The translations under genes were made by a program, and so were the position numbers. A stretch of 64,000 nucleotides of DNA, taken from positions 3,118,665 through 3,182,664 of the forward strand of contig NZ_KZ454944.1 in NCBI RefSeq assembly GCF_002797415.1. Reading direction: 5' to 3'. Below, one piece after another: positions 1 to 8,568 of the stretch. The DNA comes from Bacillus alkalisoli. Its GTDB lineage: Bacteria; Bacillota; Bacilli; Bacillales; Bacillaceae_I. Numbering within the stretch: position 1 is the first letter of the stretch; each line of letters begins with the position of its first letter. The notes beneath the pieces were generated by a model. That model worked only from the letters and a program-made list of their open reading frames with translations. It was not told where the DNA came from and searched no databases.

Positions 1-1479
1 TTTATCTATTATTTGTTTTGCAACATCCTCGATAATTCGTTGACTATCTGCAGTTCGATCACTCACTCCATCTACTACGACTCTTATGGAGGATAGTGGT
101 GGTGTTTCTCCATAAAAGATTCTGGCTGCATTAATTGTAGTAAGCATATCTGGCGCACCAGGATAGTATGTACTTTTTATAGGTAAAGGAAGTAGTGGAG
201 AATGTGGAATTTTGTTTCCATCACCGTCTTCCATAATCATACTATGGTAAGGTGTATATATGTCTACAGGGTCACCAATCTCCCATGCTTGTTCATATAA
301 CGGTATTATTTTCCCCGGATCATAATAACCAACTATATTAGGTGTTAAATGCAAATCCTCATTCTCATCAAACAGAGTTCTGTAGGTCGGAAAATCAATA
401 CTGAATGCTTTGAAAGATGGTGGTGGTACTTGCTCTACCAGTATTTCTGGAATCGTTCCTGCTTGTTCAGATAACACACGATATTTTAAAGGGCTATATT
501 TATAAAATGTTGAGAACGGCGCAATACCGATTGGGTCTTCTATGTAACTATCATTCTCTACATAAAGATTGGTATTTTTATGTCGCCATTCAGGCGAAAA
601 GGTTGGAATAGTGATATTTACAATTTCCTCATATGGAAGACTTCTTAGATAGGTTTCCGTACCTTCGGTTAAATCATCTTCTGTAACTTCAGAAGGAATA
701 TCTATTTTCAAAATTTTTAACGTTTCTTCTACTTCGTACTCTTGGTTAATTAGTGCAATAAATGGCAAAGTAGGTTGTGAAGAGTGGTTGATTTTTGCTT
801 CAATTAAAGAGGAAAGTCCCCCTTCCATACTTTCTTCGAATGAATAGATTTGCTCTTCCGCTTCAGGATCAATTGCTACAATTAGTAATTCATTTGGATA
901 CCTTAAATGCCCCATGGGTGGAACTTGAACTCGAAAACCCTCTGGAATATTTTTTTCTTTATTGTAAGATTGAAAAATGAGGGAGTCTTCCATTTCCTCT
1001 TCGTAATAGTATGTTAGAAAGTTAGATGAACTTACAATATGATCACTTAATCCATCATTCACTTTCTTTTCCATATTAATAATATAAAAATAGCCTTTTT
1101 CTGCATTAGCAGCCTGTGTGGAGATCCCTGCTCCTTCATAAAAGCCAATTAATGATAATGGAGCTGCGACTTTAACACCTGAAATTTCTCGAATTATTTC
1201 AAGCTCTTCAAAAGAGATATCACCATAGGAAGATATACTTGACTGTGGTGGTATCCAACCGCCTTCTAACGCTAAGTCCTGGTCCATGCTATTAGGTAGA
1301 ACTAAAATATCATATTGATAACGCCAATTTTCTTCTAAATCGCTTTTGGCTTGAATACTAATACGTTCCGTAATAGTTTGAGACCATAGATAGCCAATAC
1401 CAACTGTTAATAAGGTTAGGATAACTAAACTCATCGTTATCCATCTTTCTCTAATAGAAATCAACAGGTACCTTAACAA
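1..1479 (-). CDS. Membrane permease-like protein (MacB/FtsX-type), truncated by the left window edge
   Basis: The reading frame stays open on the minus strand from a TTG at 1479 to the window edge. The start is chosen because AAGGAGG lies 7 nt upstream, and the stop of the preceding anti-sigma-like gene lies inside this ribosome site. The N-terminus has one membrane segment (about residues 14-33), followed by at least 450 residues of extracytoplasmic sequence with no further membrane segment. This fits the periplasmic-core region of MacB/FtsX-type ABC permeases, whose remaining helices would lie beyond the edge. It is the third gene of a sigma/anti-sigma operon. The family call rests on architecture only, and the protein could be another large surface protein. 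Confidence 0.6.
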   Translation of the reverse strand, partial: MLRYLLISIRERWITMSLVILTLLTVGIGYLWSQTITERISIQAKSDLEENWRYQYDILVLPNSMDQDLALEGGWIPPQSSISSYGDISFEELEIIREISGVKVAAPLSLIGFYEGAGISTQAANAEKGYFYIINMEKKVNDGLSDHIVSSSNFLTYYYEEEMEDSLIFQSYNKEKNIPEGFRVQVPPMGHLRYPNELLIVAIDPEAEEQIYSFEESMEGGLSSLIEAKINHSSQPTLPFIALINQEYEVEETLKILKIDIPSEVTEDDLTEGTETYLRSLPYEEIVNITIPTFSPEWRHKNTNLYVENDSYIEDPIGIAPFSTFYKYSPLKYRVLSEQAGTIPEILVEQVPPPSFKAFSIDFPTYRTLFDENEDLHLTPNIVGYYDPGKIIPLYEQAWEIGDPVDIYTPYHSMIMEDGDGNKIPHSPLLPLPIKSTYYPGAPDMLTTINAARIFYGETPPLSSIRVVVDGVSDRTADSQRIIEDVAKQIIDK

Positions 1480-1491
1480 ATCTTCCCCTCC

Positions 1492-2064
1492 TTACAACTC
1501 CTTACTTTTCACCTTATTAATAACCTCTTCAACAAATTGGAAGGCGTCTTGTTCATTATTATTCTCATCTAAAAAGTATTGAATTGTATAAGTAACTCCT
1601 TCGAAAACAAAAGCCATATTTAATTTATCCATATTTTTTTGCTCTATTTTTTCATACTGAACCGTAACATCTCCAAGATTCTTTGAAAAGTTGCTCCCAA
1701 AATCCAACTCTCTTTGCGTTTCATATATTCTAGCAATTAATATTTTTCTATTAATCGGTTGTGTTGGTTCCACCATAAAATATTCTTCTATTAACTTGCC
1801 TTGCATTTTTATCCTTTCTTCTGTTACTTGGCTTGTCTCAGGCGTAGTATTGTATAGTTGTGGTATAGAGGAAATCAATAGGACTGCAAACAAAACAACT
1901 ACTACACTAGTAGCGACATAAGGACGAAAAGAATATCTTTGTCTCTTTATTGTTGCTTCGATTTTCTTTCTCGTTGCCTCTTTTCTCTCCTCCCTTCTTT
2001 CCCATTCACCTAACTTAGAAAAGTGACCTTCTGGTGTATGTTTACTTAACGTTTTTTTGTCCAT
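1492..2064 (-). CDS. Single-pass membrane protein, probable anti-sigma factor
   Basis: This 190-residue protein has a charged cytoplasmic N-terminus (about 48 residues), one membrane helix (about residues 52-70) and a 120-residue outer domain. That layout is typical of membrane anti-sigma factors. Its start overlaps the end of the ECF sigma gene by 23 bp, so translation is probably coupled. I saw no zinc-type HxxxCxxC motif, so it is not a ZAS-type anti-sigma. The expected role is to hold the sigma factor at the membrane until a surface signal arrives. The role is inferred from position and topology. Confidence 0.6.
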   Translation of the reverse strand: MDKKTLSKHTPEGHFSKLGEWERREERKEATRKKIEATIKRQRYSFRPYVATSVVVVLFAVLLISSIPQLYNTTPETSQVTEERIKMQGKLIEEYFMVEPTQPINRKILIARIYETQRELDFGSNFSKNLGDVTVQYEKIEQKNMDKLNMAFVFEGVTYTIQYFLDENNNEQDAFQFVEEVINKVKSKEL

Positions 2065-2569
2065 CGTGAAGTCCCCCTTTCCTTTGTTGAACTTCTACTT
2101 GTTCCTTCAATGCAACCAATGCTCTTTGTAGAGTAGATTTTACTTTGCTGATGGACCAACCAAGCGCCATTGCTGTTTCTTCTATTGATAGTCCTTGTAT
2201 CTTCCTTAGTACGATTACCTCTTTGTAGTTCCATTTTAAATTCTTTATTTCAAAGTAAAGCTCTTGTATTTCTTCTTCTTTTAAAAGTAACTCCTCAGGA
2301 AAGTCACGACTGACTGCGGCTTCTTTTTTCCCTAATGGAAGAAAGCGAATCTTCCTCTTTCTCCGCCAATAATCATATGTTACATTTCGGGCTATCGAGA
2401 CTAGCCATGTATAATAACTAGCATTTCCTTTATACGTTTTAATGGCCTTATCAACTCTAACAAAAGTGTCATGCGTTAAATCTTCTGCTGTTTCTTCATT
2501 TCCTACCATAAGTAATATGTATCTATAAATTTTCTCGCTATACTCTAAGTAAAGTTCCTCCCACGTCAA
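2042..2569 (-). CDS. ECF-family RNA polymerase sigma factor
   Basis: The protein of about 175 residues has sigma region 2 (about residues 5-75, with the HDTFVRV and YYTWLVSIARN stretches) and region 4 (about 105-165, a helix-turn-helix with GLSIEETA). It would direct RNA polymerase to a small regulon that usually includes its own operon. A longer frame starts at 2617. I chose TTG at 2569 because AGGAGGTG lies 6 nt upstream and region 2 starts immediately after it. The downstream partners are the anti-sigma-like protein and the permease-like protein. No stress is indicated by the sequence. Confidence 0.85.
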   Translation of the reverse strand: MTWEELYLEYSEKIYRYILLMVGNEETAEDLTHDTFVRVDKAIKTYKGNASYYTWLVSIARNVTYDYWRRKRKIRFLPLGKKEAAVSRDFPEELLLKEEEIQELYFEIKNLKWNYKEVIVLRKIQGLSIEETAMALGWSISKVKSTLQRALVALKEQVEVQQRKGGLHDGQKNVK

Positions 2570-2825
2570 TCGTGCACCTCCTATTCTTTTTTTGTAACTC
2601 AATAGTCGAACGAACAAAGAAAAAGTTGCATATTAATAATAAATTTTTTCAGAAAGGAAAATATAGAATTCTACACTTATTTCACCAATATAACATTTTT
2701 TCCCTTTTACAACTTTACTCTTAAGTAAATAATTACACCACTATAGATAAAATATATGTAATATCTTGTCGAAATGTAGTAGAATATCAGTATAGTTCTA
2801 AATACCTATTCAGAAGGTGAATCTC

Positions 2826-5105
2826 GTGTTGTTTTCCAAACAAAAGTTGTTAATTTTTTTTATTACTACTTATATATTAAGTTATTACGTTGTTCTGTTT
2901 TTTGGAAACGACGAAAATTCTTACATCGTTGTCGTTCGTAATCTATTTTCCCTTCTTGCTCCATTGTTAGCTTCCATATGGCTTTTTCGCGCAACAAGAA
3001 TAAAACAACAAATCTCAAAACCTTTTTTAATTCTTTTATCAGCTGGATGTTTTAGTTATTTTCTAGCAGAAATCGCATGGAGTTATTATGAAGTATATTT
3101 AAGGACAGAAATACCATTCCCAGGTTCCCCTGATTTATTTTATATGTTGCAAATAATATTTTTCTTAATTGCTTTTATCATTTTATGGTTTTCGGAAGGA
3201 AGAATTTTTAGAGGAATACGATTTGTATTTGAAATACTGATTATCATGACAGTAGCAACTACACTAAGCTATCACTTTCTGATTCACAAGTTAGTTCTAG
3301 ATTCAGATATAGACGGTGTATTTTTATTTGTTTATCTGGGATATCCAATTGGAGGTCTTTTATTGCTAGCTTCCGTCATCATCACTCTTTATTTAAGTGA
3401 GAATTTTACAAAGTTGCGAAAAGGGCTTTTTATTATCCTGTTAGGACTAGTCTTTCAAATCGTTGCTGACTCTAGCTACTTGTATTTATTAGTGACAGGT
3501 AACTATGATACTGGTAGTTTAATTGATCCACTTTTCACCGCTTCATTATTACTTGTAGGGATATCCAGTTTTTATTTCGAAGAGAAAAGTAGCAAACACA
3601 CACGTAAGAAAAAAGGAAGCAAGTTGAAACGAGAGTTTATGGAAATTGCGTTACCATACGCAAGCATCGCCTTACTGTTAATAGTATTGATTAAGACTGG
3701 AAATACAAATACGGAAGCCATAAATGTTGGTACGTTTATTGCCATTATTATTGTGTTTATTAGACAAGTAGTCGTTTTAGTAGAAAACAAAAGACTAATA
3801 CAACAATACAATTATTTAGCTCATCACGATTCTTTAACAAAACTTCCAAACAGAGCTTTTTTCGAAGAGAAGTTGGCCCAACAGCTTCAAGCGGTGCATG
3901 AAAATCAGGGAATGACAGCTGTTATGTATTTAGATTTAGATCGATTTAAACTTGTTAATGACACATTAGGGCACGATGCAGGTGATGAACTAATTTACGC
4001 AGTATCTAAGCGCCTACTTACTTGTGTGAATGAAGGTGACATAGTTGCTAGACAAGGTGGAGACGAATTTACGTTGTTAATATCAAGTTGTCAGCAGGAA
4101 TCGGAAGTGTTGAATATATCAAATCGTATTATTGAACAGCTAAGTTTTCCTTATAATATAAAAGGAACGGATTTCCGTACAACAGCAAGTATTGGTATTG
4201 CATTTTATACATATGATCATGCACCTACCACTCCTTTATCATTAATGAAAAAAGCAGATATCGCAATGTATGAGTCAAAATCAAAAGGTAAAAATCAATA
4301 TCAGGTGTATGAGGAAGAAATGCAAGATGAATCAAAGAATAAATTTATGATTGAAAAAGATCTTTTCCATGCTATTCAAAACAATGAATTCACTTTATTC
4401 TATCAACCGCAAATGAACTCAAAAAGTGGGAAAGCATATGGTGTAGAGGCACTGATTCGATGGAATCACCCTGAAAAAGGTTTGATACCTCCTCTTTCCT
4501 TCATTCCAATAGCGGAAAACATGAATCTGATAGGCCCTATTAGCGAGTGGGTTTTACGAGAAGCTTGCTCACAAGGGAAGATATGGCAAGATATTGGATT
4601 GAAAATAAAAGTAGCTGTCAACATATCACCTAAACAGTTTCAATCAGCAGGTTTTGTAGACATGTTAAAAGAAATATTATTAGAAACGAAAATTAATCCA
4701 GCGCTCATAGAACTAGAAATAACGGAAGCAATTGCTATGTACAGTAATGAAGATACCATCCAAAAGTTAAATGAAATTACCGATCTAGGTATTCAAGTGT
4801 CCATTGATGATTTCGGTACAGGCTACTCATCGCTCGCATACTTAGTAAAACTGCCCATACATGCTTTAAAAGTTCCAAGAGAGTTTGTAAAGGAATTGAA
4901 CAATGAAGGAGCAAATAAAACCGTCGTATTTTCCATCATCTCTCTTTCAAGAAGTTTACAACTTGATTTGGTAGCAGAAGGCGTAGAAACAAAGGAACAA
5001 CTAGAAATACTAAAGAGTATGGGATGCAAACAGTTTCAAGGATATTACTTTAGTAAACCAGTTCCAGCGGAGGAAGTTACACAATTCTTGAAAGAAAAAA
5101 GTTGA
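2826..5105 (+). CDS. Membrane GGDEF-EAL cyclic-di-GMP protein
   Basis: About 760 residues. The N-terminal 320 residues are a run of about eight membrane segments resembling a MASE-type sensor. A GGDEF domain follows with an intact GGDEF motif at about 411-415, then an EAL domain with the EAL motif at about 541. Both motifs look catalytically complete, so it may both make and break cyclic-di-GMP. The product-inhibition site, normally RxxD ahead of GGDEF, reads NEGD, so feedback binding is probably lost. GTG at 2826 is preferred over GTG at 2817 because the AAGGTGA ribosome site overlaps the earlier codon. It is monocistronic, and a long tandem repeat fills its 3' region. Confidence 0.9.
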   Translation: MLFSKQKLLIFFITTYILSYYVVLFFGNDENSYIVVVRNLFSLLAPLLASIWLFRATRIKQQISKPFLILLSAGCFSYFLAEIAWSYYEVYLRTEIPFPGSPDLFYMLQIIFFLIAFIILWFSEGRIFRGIRFVFEILIIMTVATTLSYHFLIHKLVLDSDIDGVFLFVYLGYPIGGLLLLASVIITLYLSENFTKLRKGLFIILLGLVFQIVADSSYLYLLVTGNYDTGSLIDPLFTASLLLVGISSFYFEEKSSKHTRKKKGSKLKREFMEIALPYASIALLLIVLIKTGNTNTEAINVGTFIAIIIVFIRQVVVLVENKRLIQQYNYLAHHDSLTKLPNRAFFEEKLAQQLQAVHENQGMTAVMYLDLDRFKLVNDTLGHDAGDELIYAVSKRLLTCVNEGDIVARQGGDEFTLLISSCQQESEVLNISNRIIEQLSFPYNIKGTDFRTTASIGIAFYTYDHAPTTPLSLMKKADIAMYESKSKGKNQYQVYEEEMQDESKNKFMIEKDLFHAIQNNEFTLFYQPQMNSKSGKAYGVEALIRWNHPEKGLIPPLSFIPIAENMNLIGPISEWVLREACSQGKIWQDIGLKIKVAVNISPKQFQSAGFVDMLKEILLETKINPALIELEITEAIAMYSNEDTIQKLNEITDLGIQVSIDDFGTGYSSLAYLVKLPIHALKVPREFVKELNNEGANKTVVFSIISLSRSLQLDLVAEGVETKEQLEILKSMGCKQFQGYYFSKPVPAEEVTQFLKEKS

Positions 5106-5116
5106 AATTTGACTGA

Positions 5117-5810
5117 TGAACGGTACTTTGTCTTAGAAAAACGATTAAAGTACGGTTCCTTTGACTGTTGAACGGCACTTTGTTTTAGGAAATTGATTAA
5201 AGTACGGTTCATTCGCCTTATGAACGACACTTTGTCTTAGAAAAGTGATAAAATTACGGTTCATTTGATTGTTGAACGGCACTTTGTTTTAGGAAATTGA
5301 TTAAAGTACGGTTCATTCCCCTGTTGAACGGCACTTTGTCTTAGAGAATTGATTAAAGTACGGTTCATTCGCCTTATGAACTACACTTTGTCTTCGAAAA
5401 GTGATTAAAGTGCGGTTCATTTGATTGTTGAAAGGCACTTTGTTTTAGGAAATTGATTAAAGTACGGTTCATTCGCCTTATGAACGACACTTTGTCTTCG
5501 AAAAGTGATAAAATTACGGTTCATTTGATTGTTGAACGGCACTTTGTTTTAGGAAATTGATTAAAGTACGGTTCATTCACCTTATGAACTACACTTTGTC
5601 TTAGAAAAGTGATTAAAGTACATTTCATTCACCTTATGAACTACACTTTGTCTTACAAAAGTGATTAAAGTACGGTTCATTCCCCTGTTGAACGGCACTT
5701 TGTCTTAGAGAATTGATTAAAGTACGGTTCATTCGCCTTATGAACTACACTTTGTCTTAGAAAAGTGATTAAAGTACGGTTCCTTTAACTGTTGAACCGC
5801 ACTTTTTTTA
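5117..5810. repeat. Tandem array: 13 copies of a 52-bp unit plus a partial 14th
   Basis: Every unit begins with a TGAAC-like pentamer and the period is exactly 52 bp (5117, 5169, 5221 ... 5741, partial at 5793). Each unit carries GAACGGCACTTT near one end and AAAGTACGGTTC near the other. These are near-complementary, so each unit and each unit junction can fold into a stem of about 11 pairs. Units fall into two alternating subtypes (TTTTAGGAAATTGAT and CTTAGAAAAGTGAT cores), giving a loose 104-bp higher-order pattern. The last junction has a T-run and forms an intrinsic terminator, so the array looks like an expanded terminator hairpin. Confidence 0.95.
5771..5809 (+). terminator. Intrinsic terminator closing the 52-bp array
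   Basis: AAAGTACGGTTC pairs with GAACCGCACTTT (one mismatch) across an 11-nt loop and is followed by a run of T. It is the natural terminator of the GGDEF-EAL gene and the only unit junction in the array with a T-tract. Confidence 0.8.
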
Positions 5811-5893
5811 GTATGAAATAATTAGCTATCCATATGATCGTTCTGTTTTATTCCCTTCGCTTCGTTTGTTATGATTATATTAAGAGGAAAGGA

Positions 5894-6181
5894 ATGAAAA
5901 AATTGAATCGTATATACTTATTTACATATGAATGTGCTAGTAAGCAAGAATGGACAAATAACTGCATAGATGAACGATTGGCCAAACTCTACGATATAAA
6001 AAATGTTCATGATACTGCTTTTTTAGTAAAAACAACTGAGGATATTGATGTACTTGAGAAGTATTTGATGGCTTGTTTTGATCGAAAAGACACGTATTTT
6101 TTAGTGGATGTTACATCTTCTAGAAGTAAATATTTAAACTGTAAGGATGGAGAACTTTCAGGGTGGTTGGAAAACATTTAG
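5894..6181 (+). CDS. Small cytoplasmic protein of unknown function
   Basis: This is a 95-residue protein. The frame opens upstream at 5834, but ATG at 5894 is preferred because GAGGAAAGGA lies just before it. It starts with a hydrophobic strand (RIYLFTYE) and has another near the end (YFLVDVT), a ferredoxin-like alternation reminiscent of Cas2-like or SinR-like small proteins. That resemblance is only a shape, and I do not recognise the family. No signal peptide or membrane segment is visible. It converges on the next gene at a shared terminator hairpin. Confidence 0.55.
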   Translation: MKKLNRIYLFTYECASKQEWTNNCIDERLAKLYDIKNVHDTAFLVKTTEDIDVLEKYLMACFDRKDTYFLVDVTSSRSKYLNCKDGELSGWLENI

Positions 6182-6204
6182 TAATCCAATAATTAGGAAT
6201 AGAA

Positions 6205-6234
6205 AAGAGGAAAGTTCTCATCCACTTTCCTCTT
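6205..6234. terminator. Bidirectional terminator hairpin
   Basis: AAGAGGAAAG pairs perfectly with CTTTCCTCTT across a 10-nt loop between the convergent genes ending at 6181 (+) and 6218 (-). It overlaps the last codons of the minus-strand gene. Confidence 0.65.
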
Positions 6235-6439
6235 TATCGTCTATATCACTTTTGCTAAATTTGATTAAGATGGTAAGTCCGACTGCCCCGACGGACACCG
6301 TTACAAAGATTAGCGTTACAATAAAAATTAGTGCGCCATAATTATATGTATTTGCAGATTGAGCATATAGCCAAATTAATTCAAATAGTAAGATTAATCC
6401 CCATAACATGAACCAACCAATTACTTTGTCTTTACTCAT
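6218..6439 (-). CDS. Small two-helix membrane protein
   Basis: 73 residues with two hydrophobic segments (about residues 7-25 and 34-58) and an acidic C-terminal tail (DIDDKEE). No family was recognised. A ribosome site (GAGGTAG) precedes the start. It lies just downstream of the broken M50-type protease gene and is probably in the same transcript. Confidence 0.6.
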   Translation of the reverse strand: MSKDKVIGWFMLWGLILLFELIWLYAQSANTYNYGALIFIVTLIFVTVSVGAVGLTILIKFSKSDIDDKEESG

Positions 6440-6472
6440 TATGCTACCTCCTCAAGTTGTTTAGAAATTAAC

Positions 6473-6956
6473 TTATGCCGCCATCTTTTTTTCCTTAAGA
6501 CATTCCACTATTTGTAACCCATCACTTTTTCTCCCTGCATATAAATACCATTTCGGATATTTTATCGGAATAATAGTTAATAGAAACATAATGAAGTTGA
6601 AGTTAGCCGTATATACGATAACTTCACGAAGAATCGGATGCCCAATGGAACTTAAAGAAACAAAAGCGATAATACTCAGCAGTAGACTAGCTAACGCCCC
6701 GAATAAAAAGAACAATACTTTTTTAGATTTTGATAAAGTAGTCAAGTCTGCGTAGCAATACCCTTGTATAGAAAGAGAAAAGTAAAAACGAATTCTACCG
6801 AGCGAAATTTGATTTTGTTTTGTTCTAATTTCGAAATATTCCCTAATACAATTGCTACACGATTTTTGGAAAATAAGTAGGAATGATCGCATGACCTAAT
6901 TCATGTATAAGGATACTAAGCGGCATTAGAATGAGAAAAAACAATAAAATAGACAT
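6473..6956 (-). pseudogene. Site-2-protease-like (M50) membrane metalloprotease, frameshifted
   Basis: Translation from ATG at 6956 (GGAGGT upstream) gives a membrane segment containing HELGH, the zinc-binding HExxH motif of M50 proteases, and hits a stop after about 33 codons. The +1-shifted frame (from about 6870) continues the protein with further helices, then a helix ending in IIPIKYP and a KSDG motif, which match the second S2P signature (N...P...DG). Removing one A from the A5 run of the CCAAAAATCG stretch restores a single protein of about 160 residues. This could be a real null mutation, phase variation or a homopolymer sequencing error. Confidence 0.75.
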
Positions 6957-7010
6957 ATTACCTCCAAAAAGTTAAACTACCACAAAGGTTCGTTTGCTTA
7001 TTATTATCAT

Positions 7011-7445
7011 CTAATTATTTTTCACTTCTAAAACAAACACCGTATTACTCGCAGTTCGAAAGTTCCATCTAGAGGCAATTCTATATATGTACGTTCCTTC
7101 TTGCATTGGGGCACTAAACTGTAAGGAAGAAGAAACATCTTTTAATTCCTCTTTTACTTTCAGTTCATCATTTAACCATGCATGAATATAGACTCTTTTT
7201 GGCACGTCGATATACATAACCTCTACTAAAGAACCCGGTTTTACTTCCATCACCTCAATATGCTCAGTAAAACGTGGTGCAGCATATTTATCTTCGTCGA
7301 GCTCCCCTGCTCCTACATGGTAAATGGTACTTACATCTTCACCGTTAACGGTGACATGTGGACTAATGTTTATATCTTTATTACACCCTGACATATTAAA
7401 AATAAGTAACAAGAAAGCTACTAAACTTAATAATTTCCTCATCAT
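7011..7445 (-). CDS. Small lipoprotein of unknown function
   Basis: 144 residues. The N-terminus MMRKLL plus a hydrophobic run ends in a lipobox (MSGC), so the mature protein should be anchored on the outer face of the membrane at Cys21. The rest looks beta-rich with no recognised domain. GGAGGG stands ahead of the first ATG. The neighbours are a 24-codon membrane peptide gene and the M50-like gene on the same strand. No function is proposed. Confidence 0.7.
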   Translation of the reverse strand: MMRKLLSLVAFLLLIFNMSGCNKDINISPHVTVNGEDVSTIYHVGAGELDEDKYAAPRFTEHIEVMEVKPGSLVEVMYIDVPKRVYIHAWLNDELKVKEELKDVSSSLQFSAPMQEGTYIYRIASRWNFRTASNTVFVLEVKNN

Positions 7446-7543
7446 ACTATCCCTCCTATCTATTCCTCTAGTTTATTATCAACTAAGAAGCTTTTCATAA
7501 TAAGATTCGCAAAGTTAATTCCTTCTTCAATAGTTCTGTTAAC

Positions 7544-7618
7544 TCATTTTGGATATGTGTACCAAACAGCAAATAAGATGAAAGCTAACCCTAAAAGAAG
7601 AAGCAACTTTATTTTCAT
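7544..7618 (-). CDS. 24-residue membrane peptide
   Basis: ATG at 7618 follows GAGGTGG with 6-nt spacing and opens a 24-codon frame. The product is a short Lys-containing start, one hydrophobic segment of about 18 residues, then YTYPK. It resembles the small single-helix peptides that are often missed in Bacillus annotation. It could also be the remnant of a longer gene. Confidence 0.45.
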   Translation of the reverse strand: MKIKLLLLLGLAFILFAVWYTYPK

Positions 7619-7787
7619 TCAATTCCACCTCACTATCTTAACTTCTCTTAATATTTTTTCAAAAATAGAAAAGGCCACAAAAAGGAACCTTACTCTTCTT
7701 TCCACAAGTATTTGTCTATAAGTGGAATTAAAAAGAATATGGGGTAATTTCTCAACCAAAAGCGGGAGAAATGAACACCGTAAAGAA

Positions 7788-7825
7788 AACAAGGAAGTGT
7801 TCAAGGTTCATAACACTTCCTTGTT
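7788..7825 (-). terminator. Terminator downstream of csoR
   Basis: AACAAGGAAGTGTT pairs perfectly (14 bp) with AACACTTCCTTGTT across a 10-nt loop, and on the minus strand it is followed by TTTCTTT. It lies just beyond the csoR stop at 7846. Confidence 0.8.
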
Positions 7826-7845
7826 TCTACTTTAAACCCTAATGT

Positions 7846-8172
7846 TTATTTAACTAACTTGGCAACTGTTTTCATAAACTCTTCCACAACTTCATATTCT
7901 TCTTTATTCAATCTTTCTATTACGCAAGTTTTAAAATGACTTTCTAATAGCAAACGTGAAACTCCATTCAAGGCCGATTGCACAGAAGACATTTGATTCA
8001 ATATATCATCACAGTATACATCTCTTTCAATCATTCCTTTTATTCCTCTTACTTGACCTTCAATTCTATTCAAACGTTTCATTAAGTTTTGCTTTAAAGC
8101 TTCCGGTACATGTCCATGAAGATCATCTTTACAGTTAATATTTTCATTGTTAGCCACGTTTTTATTTTCCAT
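7846..8172 (-). CDS. csoR: CsoR-family copper-sensing transcriptional repressor
   Basis: 108 residues, all-helical DUF156/CsoR family. The copper triad of CsoR is present: Cys54 (DVYCDD), His79 and Cys83 (ESHFKTC), which separates it from nickel (RcnR) and formaldehyde (FrmR) sensors. CsoR releases DNA when it binds Cu(I). ATG at 8172 (GGGAG, 8 nt) is preferred to TTG at 8187. No copZ or copA follows, so it acts in trans. A CsoR-type palindrome lies ahead of the divergent MATE gene and a second candidate lies ahead of the cupredoxin gene at 16957. Confidence 0.9.
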   Translation of the reverse strand: MENKNVANNENINCKDDLHGHVPEALKQNLMKRLNRIEGQVRGIKGMIERDVYCDDILNQMSSVQSALNGVSRLLLESHFKTCVIERLNKEEYEVVEEFMKTVAKLVK

Positions 8173-8469
8173 TTTTTCAACTCCCAATAGTATGATAGAT
8201 ATATATAATTAGCTTATTTTTCTCTTAAACAAAGGAGTCCGTTTCATAATGTATGATTACTACACTTAAAAACGAATTATAAGAATGTTTATTCTAAAAA
8301 AAACACATCAATAAATGAACAGCCTATGCTTTTTTTAGGGAAAATATTTGTTTTTCACTAAACGAACCGTAATTATGAAATTGATTCAAAGATACTAAAA
8401 TTATAGAAAACCTACTATAGAATGTAAAGAAATTCCTTTTTATTTTACTATATATTATAAAAAAACTTG

Positions 8470-8499
8470 TTGTACCCATACCCCCTATAGGCATATAAT
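8470..8499 (+). promoter_or_regulatory. MATE promoter with embedded CsoR-like operator
   Basis: A -10 hexamer TATAAT (8494-8499) and -35 TTGTAC (8470-8475) are spaced by 18 bp. Between and overlapping them lies ATACCCCCTATAGGCAT (8478-8494), whose complement resembles the ATACCCTACGGGGGTAT type of Bacillus CsoR operator. A repressor here would block RNA polymerase. The rest of the 8173-8568 gap shows no gene that I trust. Confidence 0.6.
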
Positions 8500-8568
8500 T
8501 AAGATAGAAAATTAATAAAGGAGACATGCAAATACGATTCATACTCTACTTAAAGGAGATGAAAAACT

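Noticed and set aside
5117-5810. CRISPR-like array
   Set aside because: The whole 52-bp unit repeats. There are no unique spacers and no cas genes nearby.
7619-7804. 61-codon minus-strand frame
   Set aside because: It overlaps the csoR terminator and has no ribosome site.
8324-8542. 72-codon minus-strand frame
   Set aside because: It runs through the MATE promoter and CsoR-like operator, has no ribosome site and an unlikely composition.
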